DNA of 64,000 nt from Syngnathus acus. Lineage: Eukaryota > Chordata > Actinopteri > Syngnathiformes > Syngnathidae. The notes below the pieces were generated by a model, which saw nothing but the letters and a program-made list of their open reading frames with translations, was not told the origin of the DNA and did no database searches. Made by a program: the position numbers and the translations under genes. Where the stretch lies: positions 4,598,000 through 4,661,999 of the forward strand of contig NC_051098.1 in NCBI RefSeq assembly GCF_901709675.1, read 5' to 3'. Shown one piece after another: positions 32,713 to 39,788 of the stretch; within the stretch, counting starts at the first letter, position 1, and every line of letters starts with the position of its first letter.

Positions 32713-32793
32713 GTCAGCAAGATTACTCAAACCTAAGCACTCACCTGTGTTCTGAAAGCAGTAAGTGCTTCTCGTTGGGGTAGTCCTGTTGGT
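32713..32793 (+). ncRNA. mir430: miR-430-like hairpin H11 (unit 1), consensus form
   Basis: 3p arm at 32,762, TAAGTGCTTCTCGTTGGGGT then AG. The fold is GTCAGCAAGATTACTCAAAC / CTAAGCACT / loop CACCTGTGTTCTGAAAGCAG / TAAGTGCTTCTCGTTGGGGT. I count about 19 pairs between GATTACTC and AGTC including G-U, with a small CT/CTC internal loop. This is the best model of the family in the window. Confidence 0.92.
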
Positions 32794-32864
32794 TTTCCTT
32801 CTACCCTTGGTCAAAATTGGTCACTTTAATGTCTTGACCTCAACCAAGTTGAGCATGCTGATAT

Positions 32865-32948
32865 GTCAGCAAGATTACTCACTCAACCTAAGCACTCACT
32901 TGTGTTCTCAAAGCAGTAAGTGCTTCTCGTTGGGGTAGTCCTGGTGAC
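32865..32948 (+). ncRNA. mir430: miR-430-like hairpin H12 (unit 1)
   Basis: 3p arm at 32,917 with consensus 20-mer TAAGTGCTTCTCGTTGGGGT. The 5' arm has a four-base insertion (ACTCACTCAACC) that would form a bulge. Confidence 0.85.
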
Positions 32949-33015
32949 TTTCCAATCTACCTACCATTGGTCAAAATTGTTCAATGCAATGTCTTGACCC
33001 CAACCAAGCTAAATT

Positions 33016-33090
33016 GTCAGCAAGATTACTCAAGCACTCAACTGGTTTCTGAAAGCTGTAAGTGCTTCTCGTTGGGGCAGTCTTGGTGAC
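33016..33090 (+). ncRNA. mir430: miR-430-like hairpin H13 (unit 1)
   Basis: 3p arm at 33,059 (TAAGTGCTTCTCGTTGGGGC, then AG). The 5' arm is shorter by about seven bases (TTACTCAAGCACTCAACTGG). Confidence 0.82.
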
Positions 33091-33156
33091 TTCCCAAGCT
33101 ACCATTGGTCCAAATTCAAGTTCAATGCAATGTCTTGACCCCAACCAAGCTAAATT

Positions 33157-33238
33157 GTCAGCAAGATTACTCGAACCTAAGCACTCACCTGTGTTCTGAA
33201 AGCGGTAAGTGCTTCTCGTTGGGGTAGTTCTGTTGGTT
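33157..33238 (+). ncRNA. mir430: miR-430-like hairpin H14 (unit 1)
   Basis: 3p arm at 33,206, consensus 20-mer, preceded by GCGG instead of GCAG. The 5' arm is ATTACTCGAACCTAAGCACT. Confidence 0.88.
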
Positions 33239-33302
33239 CTGCCTTCTACCACGATTGTTCAGTTTAATGTCTTGACCTCAACCAAGTTGAGCATGCTAAT
33301 AC

Positions 33303-33383
33303 GTCAGCAAGATTACTCAAACCGAAGCACTCGCTTGTGTTCTGAAAGCAGTAAGTGCTTCTCATTGGGGTAGTCTTTGAACT
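33303..33383 (+). ncRNA. mir430: miR-430-like hairpin H15 (unit 1), CATTGG subtype
   Basis: 3p arm at 33,352 (TAAGTGCTTCTCATTGGGGT). The G-to-A change sits in the 3' supplementary region of the microRNA and leaves the seed unchanged. Confidence 0.86.
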
Positions 33384-33522
33384 TTCCAAACTGTCTTTTC
33401 AAAAAGTTGATGATATCAAATCGTGACCATGTCAAATGGAGGCCTTGACGATCTTCCTGTCCCAGAACCTATTCTCGGGAGTTTCAGCATTCCTTTGCAA
33501 TAGCATGACGTTCTTGGTCATT

Positions 33523-33593
33523 AACACACCCCAAGCAATTGTACTGACTGGGATTTTTACTGCAGTAAGTGCTTTTGTTGGGGTATTGTTGCT
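33523..33593 (+). ncRNA. mir430: miR-430-like hairpin H16 (unit 1), CTTTTGTTGGGG subtype
   Basis: 3p arm at 33,566 (TAAGTGCTTTTGTTGGGGTA). The 5' arm ACACACCCCAAGCAATTGTA pairs ACCCCAA with TTGGGGT and GTACT with AGTGC. The loop TGACTGGGATTTTTACTGCA differs from the H11 type, so it is a separate subfamily. Confidence 0.82.
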
Positions 33594-33698
33594 GCACAAA
33601 CATCAAGTTCCCGGCCCTTGGGACATGGTGGGAACTCAATTCCTGGATGATTTTTGCTGCTTTTGCATTACTGAAAAATACTCACGTAGTCACTTTGT

Positions 33699-33765
33699 GA
33701 TGACCTCAAATTGAAACACCAATGTTTTTCTTTTCACAAGTGCTTCCTTTTGGGGTTGTCGCGGC
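33699..33765 (+). ncRNA. mir430: miR-430-like hairpin H17 (unit 1), CTTCCTTTTGGGG subtype
   Basis: 3p arm at 33,738 (AAGTGCTTCCTTTTGGGGTT). The 5' arm GATGACCTCAAATTGAAACA pairs with it over about 18 of 22 positions, the tightest stem in the unit. The leading T before AAGTGC is missing (CACAAGTGC), so the 5' end, and with it the seed register, may differ by one. Confidence 0.87.
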
Positions 33766-33792
33766 AGTGGATTTCTCAGAAAACAGCTGTTC

Positions 33793-33986
33793 CCACTGAT
33801 AACGATCGCATGAATTGACAACGATTATAGCCATTCATTAACCCCAATACATTCCTGACGTCACATCATCCCTTTGACATTTAAATGCGTGAAAGGCGGA
33901 GTTCAGTTTCAATGGCTGAAATTTGTATTTAAGAAGACTGCACAACTTCTCCACCCAAGGAAGCAGGAGGAAGTTTGACGTGGCAG
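33793..33986 (+). promoter_or_regulatory. Promoter-like block A (unit 1)
   Basis: Contains in order CAGCTGTTCCCACTGATAAC, GACAACGATTATAGCCATTC, a perfect CRE-like TGACGTCA (33,856-33,863), AAAGGCGGAG, a TATA-like TATTTAAG (33,926-33,933) and, about 30 bp on, CACAACTTCTCCACCC where a start site would fall. It ends TGGCAG-GTATGG. The H18 hairpin begins about 65 bp later. The block is conserved in every unit except unit 3. It is inferred to be an RNA polymerase II core promoter from motif order and position only. Confidence 0.68.
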
Positions 33987-34051
33987 GTATGGTCCATCAG
34001 GGAACTGGCAATGCTCATAAGAAGGCAGACCTGCACTCCGAGTCCGTTGCA

Positions 34052-34116
34052 TTGACCCAACTCGAACACTTGCTTGAATTTGGAAATAGTAAGTGCTGCT
34101 TGTTGGGGCAGTCAGA
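34052..34116 (+). ncRNA. mir430: miR-430-like hairpin H18 (unit 1), promoter-proximal CTGCTT subtype
   Basis: 3p arm at 34,090 (TAAGTGCTGCTTGTTGGGGC, then AG). The 5' arm TTGACCCAACTCGAACACTT pairs CCCAAC with GTTGGG and CACTT with AAGTG. The loop is GCTTGAATTTGGAAATAG. It is the first hairpin after block A. Confidence 0.85.
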
Positions 34117-34198
34117 CAGACATGATCGCCATGATTCGTGTCCATAGTGGCACTGTATGGATGTGCCTTTAGAAATTTCCAGGTGAGCATGCTAATAT

Positions 34199-34280
34199 GT
34201 CAGCAAGATTACTCAAACCGAAGCACTCCCTTGTGTTCTGAAAGCAGTAAGTGCTTCTCGTTGGGGGTAGTCCTGGTGAC
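34199..34280 (+). ncRNA. mir430: miR-430-like hairpin H19 (unit 1)
   Basis: 3p arm at 34,248 (TAAGTGCTTCTCGTTGGGGG, then TAG), with one extra G in the run. The 5' arm is TTACTCAAACCGAAGCACTC. Confidence 0.86.
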
Positions 34281-34347
34281 GTTCCAATCTACCTACCATT
34301 GGTCAAAATTGCTCAATGCAGTGTCTTGACCCCAACCAAGCTAAATT

Positions 34348-34428
34348 GTCAGCAAGATTACTCAAACCTAAGCACTCACCTGTGTTCTGAAAGCAGTAAG
34401 TGCTTCTCGTTGGGGTACTTCTGTTGGT
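34348..34428 (+). ncRNA. mir430: miR-430-like hairpin H20 (unit 1)
   Basis: 3p arm at 34,397, consensus 20-mer then AC. Stem as H11. Confidence 0.88.
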
Positions 34429-34492
34429 TTTTCCCTTCTACCGTCGGTCAAAAATTTTCAATGCAATGTCTTGACCCCAACCAAGCCAAATT

Positions 34493-34573
34493 GTCAGCAA
34501 GATAACTCAAACCTAAGCACTCACTTGTGTTCTGAAATCAGTAAGTGCTTCTCGTTGGGGTAGTCCTGTTGAC
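34493..34573 (+). ncRNA. mir430: miR-430-like hairpin H21 (unit 1)
   Basis: 3p arm at 34,542, consensus 20-mer. The 5' arm carries GATAACTC in units 1, 2, 3, 8 and 9 and GATTACTC in units 4-7. Confidence 0.88.
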
Positions 34574-34636
34574 TTTCCAATCTACCATTTGTCAAAATTG
34601 TCCAATGTAATGTCTTGACCCCAAGCAGGCTAAACT

Positions 34637-34717
34637 GTCAGCAAGATTACTCAAACCTAAGCATTCACCCGTGCTCTGAAAGCAGTAAGTGCTTCTTGTT
34701 GGGGTAGTCTTGGTGAC
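34637..34717 (+). ncRNA. mir430: miR-430-like hairpin H22 (unit 1), CTTCTTGTTGG subtype
   Basis: 3p arm at 34,686 (TAAGTGCTTCTTGTTGGGGT). The 5' arm AAGCATTCACCCGTGCTCTG pairs slightly less well with the seed. In unit 8 this hairpin is destroyed by an insertion. Confidence 0.84.
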
Positions 34718-34746
34718 TTGCCAATCTACCATTGCACAACTAAACA

Positions 34747-34832
34747 AAAGGCGGAGTTTAGTTTCAATGGCTGAAATTTGTATTTAAGAAGATTGCACAA
34801 CTTCTCTACCGCGAAGAAGTTTGACGTGGCAG
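34747..34832 (+). promoter_or_regulatory. Promoter-like block C (unit 1), short form
   Basis: Keeps AAAGGCGGAGTTTAGTTTCA, TATTTAAG (34,781-34,788), GCACAACTTCTCTACCGCGA and GTTTGACGTGGCAG-GTATGT. It lacks the upstream part with the CRE and GCCATTCATTAA. Hairpin H23 follows 65 bp later. The kept half is the core-promoter half, so it may be weaker or rely on enhancer text of block A or B. Confidence 0.58.
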
Positions 34833-34896
34833 GTATGTCCATCAGGGAACTGGTAATGCTCATAGGAAGGAAGACCTGCTCTCCAAGTCCGTTGCA

Positions 34897-34961
34897 TTGA
34901 CCCAACTCGAACACTGGCTTGAATTTGAAAATAGTAAGTGCTACTTGTTGGGGCAGTCAGA
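34897..34961 (+). ncRNA. mir430: miR-430-like hairpin H23 (unit 1), promoter-proximal CTACTT subtype
   Basis: 3p arm at 34,935 (TAAGTGCTACTTGTTGGGGC, then AG). The 5' arm TTGACCCAACTCGAACACTG is as in H18. First hairpin after block C. Confidence 0.85.
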
Positions 34962-35082
34962 CAGACAGACATGATCGCCATGATTTGTGTCCATTGTGGC
35001 ACTATGTGGATGTGATCTGGACCATATAGAATGAGGGGGAAAAAACGGTATTTTAGAAATTCCCAGTTGAGCATGCTAAGTT

Positions 35083-35164
35083 GTCAGCAAGATTACTCAA
35101 ACCGAAGCACTCACTTGTGTTCTGAAAGCAGTAAGTGCTTCTCGTTTGGGGTAGTCCTGGTGAC
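35083..35164 (+). ncRNA. mir430: miR-430-like hairpin H24 (unit 1)
   Basis: 3p arm at 35,132 (TAAGTGCTTCTCGTTTGGGG), with one extra T. Units 4-6 have CGTTGGGGG and unit 7 the consensus here, so this is the most variable mature sequence between units. Confidence 0.84.
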
Positions 35165-35227
35165 TTTCCAATCTACCATTGGGTAAAATTGTTCAATGTA
35201 ATGTCTTGACCCCAACCAAGCTAAATT

Positions 35228-35297
35228 GTCAGCAAGATTACTCAAACCTAAGCATTCACCCGTGTTCTGAAAGCTTCTCGTTAGGGTAGTTCTTCCT
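35228..35297 (+). pseudogene. Seedless hairpin relic H25 (unit 1)
   Basis: The monomer is present (GTCAGCAAGATTACTCAAAC, CATTCACCCGTGTTCTGAAA), but the AGTAAGTG text is deleted, giving GAAAGCTTCTCGTTAGGGTA. No miR-430 seed remains. It occurs in all units with block C. Confidence 0.75.
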
Positions 35298-35362
35298 TCT
35301 ACCACTGGTCACAAATGTTCAATTTAATGTCTTGCCCTCAGCCAAGTTGAGCATGCTAATAT

Positions 35363-35444
35363 GTCAGCAAGATTACTCAGACCTAAGCACTCAACTTGTC
35401 TTCTGAAAGCAGTAAGTGCTTCTCGTTGGGGTAGTCCTGGTGAC
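35363..35444 (+). ncRNA. mir430: miR-430-like hairpin H26 (unit 1)
   Basis: 3p arm at 35,413, consensus 20-mer. The 5' arm is ACTCAGACCTAAGCACTCAA. Confidence 0.87.
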
Positions 35445-35544
35445 TTTCCAATGTACCATTGGTCACAATTGTTCAATTTAATGTCCTGGATGGTATTTGC
35501 TGCTGCTTTGGCATTCCTGAAAAATAGTCACGTAGTCACTTTGT

Positions 35545-35611
35545 GATGACCTCAAATCGAAACACCGATGTTTTTCTTTTCACAAGTGCTTCCTTTTGGG
35601 GTTGTCTCGGC
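35545..35611 (+). ncRNA. mir430: miR-430-like hairpin H27 (unit 1), CTTCCTTTTGGGG subtype
   Basis: 3p arm at 35,584 (AAGTGCTTCCTTTTGGGGTT). The 5' arm is GATGACCTCAAATCGAAACA. Sister of H17, with which it shares the long downstream block leading into a promoter. Confidence 0.86.
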
Positions 35612-35712
35612 AGTGAATTTCTCAGAAGACAGCTGAAGGAATGGGGTCAAAAAACAAAAATCATGCGATCGCGCGCTTCCCAAATTGTGCACCAAATCCA
35701 ACACAGCTGTTC

Positions 35713-35906
35713 CCACTGACAGCTATTGCATGAATTGACAACGATTATAGCCATTCATTAACCGCAATACATTCCTGACGTCACATCATCCCTTTGACAT
35801 TTATATGCGTGAAAGGCGGAGTTTAGTTTCAATGGCTGAAATGTGTATTTAAGAAGACTGCACAACTTCTCTACCCAAGGAAGCAGGAAGAAGTTTGACG
35901 TGGCAG
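35713..35906 (+). promoter_or_regulatory. Promoter-like block B (unit 1)
   Basis: As block A: CAGCTGTTCCCACTGACAGC, ATTGCATGAATTGACAACGA (an octamer-like ATGCAAT beside a SOX-like CGTTGT on the other strand), GCCATTCATTAACC, TGACGTCA (35,776-35,783), TTTATATGCG and TATTTAAG (35,846-35,853). It ends GTGGCAG-GTCTGG. A CpG-rich GCGATCGCGCGC lies about 45 bp upstream. Hairpin H28 and then H8-H17 of the next unit follow, the longest hairpin run behind any block. POU, SOX and Nanog-like factors activate miR-430 in zebrafish; their use here is inference. Confidence 0.68.
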
Positions 35907-35956
35907 GTCTGGTCCCATCAGGGAACTGGCAAGACCTAATCTCCAAGTCCGTTGCA

Positions 35957-36022
35957 TTGACCCAACTCGAACACGTGCTTGAATTTGAAAATAGTAAAGT
36001 GCTACTTGTTGGGGCAGTCAGA
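35957..36022 (+). ncRNA. mir430: miR-430-like hairpin H28 (unit 1), TAAAGTGC subtype
   Basis: 3p arm at 35,995 (TAAAGTGCTACTTGTTGGGG, then CAG). An extra A gives AAAGTGC, the seed register of the miR-17/miR-106 group, if the 5' cut is kept one base further out. The 5' arm is TTGACCCAACTCGAACACGT. First hairpin after block B. Confidence 0.82.
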
Positions 36023-36104
36023 CAGACATGATCGCCATGGTTTGTGTCCACAGTGGCACTATATGGATGTGCCTTTAGACATTTCCAGGTGAGCAGGCGA
36101 ATGT

Positions 36105-39100
36105 GTCAGCAAGATTACTCAAACCGAAGCACTCACTTGTGTTCTCAAAGCAGTAAGTGCTTCTCGTTGGGGTGGTCCTGGTGACTTTCCGATCTACCAT
36201 TGGTCAAAATTGTTCAATGCAATGTCTTGACCCCAACCAAGCTAAATAGTCAGCAAAATGACTCAAACCTAAGCACTCACCTGTGTTCTGAAAGCAGTTA
36301 AGTGCTTCTCGTTGGGGGAGTTGTGTTGGTTTTTCCTTCGACCATTGGTCAAAATTGATCAACGTAATGTCTTGACCCCAACCAAGCAGTAAGTGCTTCT
36401 CGTTGGGGTCGTCGTCCTGGTGACTTTCCAATCTGCCATTGGTCAGAATTGTTCAATGCAATGTCTTGACCCCAACCAAGCTGAATTGTCAGCAAGATTA
36501 CTCAAACCTAAGCACTCACCTGTGTTCTGAAAGCAGTAAGTGCTTCTCGTTGGGGTAGTCCTGTTGGTTTTCCTTCTACCCTTGGTCAAAATTGGTCACT
36601 TTAATGTCTTGACCTCAACCAAGTTGAGCATGCTGATATGTCAGCAAGATTACTCACTCAACCTAAGCACTCACTTGTGTTCTCAAAGCAGTAAGTGCTT
36701 CTCGTTGGGGTAGTCCTGGTGACTTTCCAATCTACCTACCATTGGTCAAAATTGTTCAATGCAATGTCTTGACCCCAACCAAGCTAAATTGTCACCAAGA
36801 TTACTCAAGCACTCAACTGGTTTCTGAAAGCTGTAAGTGCTTCTCGTTGGGGCAGTCTTGGTGACTTCCCAAGCTACCATTGGTCCAAATTCAAGTTCAA
36901 TGCAATGTCTTGACCCCAACCAAGCTAAATTGTCAGCAAGATTACTCGAACCTAAGCACTCACCTGTGTTCTGAAAGCGGTAAGTGCTTCTCGTTGGGGT
37001 AGTTCTGTTGGTTCTGCCTTCTACCACGATTGTTCAGTTTAATGTCTTGACCTCAACCAAGTTGAGCATGCTAATACGTCAGCAAGATTACTCAAACCGA
37101 AGCACTCGCTTGTGTTCTGAAAGCAGTAAGTGCTTCTCATTGGGGTAGTCTTTGAACTTTCCAAACTGTCTTTTCAAAAAGTTGATGATATCAAATCGTG
37201 ACCATGTCAAATGGAGGCCTTGACGATCTTCCTGTCCCAGAACCTATTCTCGGGAGTTTCAGCATTCCTTTGCAATAGCATGACGTTCTTGGTCATTAAC
37301 ACACCCCAAGCAATTGTACTGACTGGGATTTTTACTGCAGTAAGTGCTTTTGTTGGGGTATTGTTGCTGCACAAACATCAAGTTCCCGGCCCTTGGGACA
37401 TGGTGGGAACTCAATTCCTGGATGATTTTTGCTGCTTTTGCATTACTGAAAAATACTCACGTAGTCACTTTGTGATGACCTCAAATTGAAACACCAATGT
37501 TTTTCTTTTCACAAGTGCTTCCTTTTGGGGTTGTCGCGGCAGTGGATTTCTCAGAAAACAGCTGTTCCCACTGATAACGATCGCATGAATTGACAACGAT
37601 TATAGCCATTCATTAACCCCAATACATTCCTGACGTCACATCATCCCTTTGACATTTAAATGCGTGAAAGGCGGAGTTCAGTTTCAATGGCTGAAATTTG
37701 TATTTAAGAAGACTGCACAACTTCTCCACCCAAGGAAGCAGGAGGAAGTTTGACGTGGCAGGTATGGTCCATCAGGGAACTGGCAATGCTCATAAGAAGG
37801 CAGACCTGCACTCCGAGTCCGTTGCATTGACCCAACTCGAACACTTGCTTGAATTTGGAAATAGTAAGTGCTGCTTGTTGGGGCAGTCAGACAGACATGA
37901 TCGCCATGATTCGTGTCCATAGTGGCACTGTATGGATGTGCCTTTAGAAATTTCCAGGTGAGCATGCTAATATGTCAGCAAGATTACTCAAACCGAAGCA
38001 CTCCCTTGTGTTCTGAAAGCAGTAAGTGCTTCTCGTTGGGGGTAGTCCTGGTGACGTTCCAATCTACCTACCATTGGTCAAAATTGCTCAATGCAGTGTC
38101 TTGACCCCAACCAAGCTAAATTGTCAGCAAGATTACTCAAACCTAAGCACTCACCTGTGTTCTGAAAGCAGTAAGTGCTTCTCGTTGGGGTACTTCTGTT
38201 GGTTTTTCCCTTCTACCGTCGGTCAAAAATTTTCAATGCAATGTCTTGACCCCAACCAAGCCAAATTGTCAGCAAGATAACTCAAACCTAAGCACTCACT
38301 TGTGTTCTGAAATCAGTAAGTGCTTCTCGTTGGGGTAGTCCTGTTGACTTTCCAATCTACCATTTGTCAAAATTGTCCAATGTAATGTCTTGACCCCAAG
38401 CAGGCTAAACTGTCAGCAAGATTACTCAAACCTAAGCATTCACCCGTGCTCTGAAAGCAGTAAGTGCTTCTTGTTGGGGTAGTCTTGGTGACTTGCCAAT
38501 CTACCATTGCACAACTAAACAAAAGGCGGAGTTTAGTTTCAATGGCTGAAATTTGTATTTAAGAAGATTGCACAACTTCTCTACCGCGAAGAAGTTTGAC
38601 GTGGCAGGTATGTCCATCAGGGAACTGGTAATGCTCATAGGAAGGAAGACCTGCTCTCCAAGTCCGTTGCATTGACCCAACTCGAACACTGGCTTGAATT
38701 TGAAAATAGTAAGTGCTACTTGTTGGGGCAGTCAGACAGACAGACATGATCGCCATGATTTGTGTCCATTGTGGCACTATGTGGATGTGATCTGGACCAT
38801 ATAGAATGAGGGGGAAAAAACGGTATTTTAGAAATTCCCAGTTGAGCATGCTAAGTTGTCAGCAAGATTACTCAAACCGAAGCACTCACTTGTGTTCTGA
38901 AAGCAGTAAGTGCTTCTCGTTTGGGGTAGTCCTGGTGACTTTCCAATCTACCATTGGGTAAAATTGTTCAATGTAATGTCTTGACCCCAACCAAGCTAAA
39001 TTGTCAGCAAGATTACTCAAACCTAAGCATTCACCCGTGTTCTGAAAGCTTCTCGTTAGGGTAGTTCTTCCTTCTACCACTGGTCACAAATGTTCAATTT

Positions 39101-39788
39101 AATGTCTTGCCTCAGCAAGATTACTCAGACCTAAGCACTCAACTTGTCTTCTGAAAGCAGTAAGTGCTTCTCGTTGGGGTAGTCCTGGTGACTTTCCAAT
39201 GTACCATTGGTCACAATTGTTCAATTTAATGTCCTGGATGGTATTTGCTGCTGCTTTGGCATTCCTGAAAAATAGTCACGTAGTCACTTTGTGATGACCT
39301 CAAATCGAAACACCGATGTTTTTCTTTTCACAAGTGCTTCCTTTTGGGGTTGTCTCGGCAGTGAATTTCTCAGAAGACAGCTGAAGGAATGGAGTCAAAA
39401 AACAAAAATCCTGCGATCGCGCGCTTCCCAAATTGTGCACCAAATCCAACACAGCTGTTCCCACTGACAGCTATTGCATGAATTGACAACGATTATAGCC
39501 ATTCATTAACCGCAATACATTCCTGACGTCACATCATCCCTTTGACATTTATATGCGTGAAAGGCGGAGTTTAGTTTCAATGGCTGAAATGTGTATTTAA
39601 GAAGACTGCACAACTTCTCTACCCAAGGAAGCAGGAAGAAGTTTGACGTGGCAGGTCTGGTCCCATCAGGGAACTGGCTAAAGTGCTACTTGTTGGGGCA
39701 GTCAGACAGACATGATCGCCATGGTTTGTGTCCACAGTGGCACTATATGGATGTGCCTTTAGACATTTCCAGGTGAGCAGGCGAATGT
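36105..39788 (+). ncRNA. mir430: Array unit 2 (3,684 bp): 20 seed-bearing copies, 3 promoter blocks
   Basis: Mature 3p starts: H8 36,154; H9 36,299; H10 36,390; H11 36,537; H12 36,692; H13 36,834; H14 36,981; H15 37,127; H16 37,341; H17 37,513; H18 37,865; H19 38,023; H20 38,172; H21 38,317; H22 38,461; H23 38,710; H24 38,907; H26 39,161; H27 39,332; H28 39,679. TATTTAAG of blocks A, C and B at 37,701, 38,556 and 39,594. Two private deletions: 27 bp before H26 (near 39,112) and 64 bp just before H28 (near 39,678). The latter removes the H28 5' arm, so that hairpin cannot fold normally. Confidence 0.9.

Noticed and set aside
33436-33714. A 92-residue open frame (MEALTIFLSQNLF...) repeated in eight units
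   Set aside because: It spans the H15-H17 part of the unit, including hairpin arms in frame. It is repeated only because the DNA is repeated, and a diverged version in the leader drifts like non-coding DNA.
33909-34190. Many 60-97-residue minus-strand frames repeated through the array
   Set aside because: They read across hairpins and promoter blocks on the antisense strand, have no domain, and change frame freely between variants.
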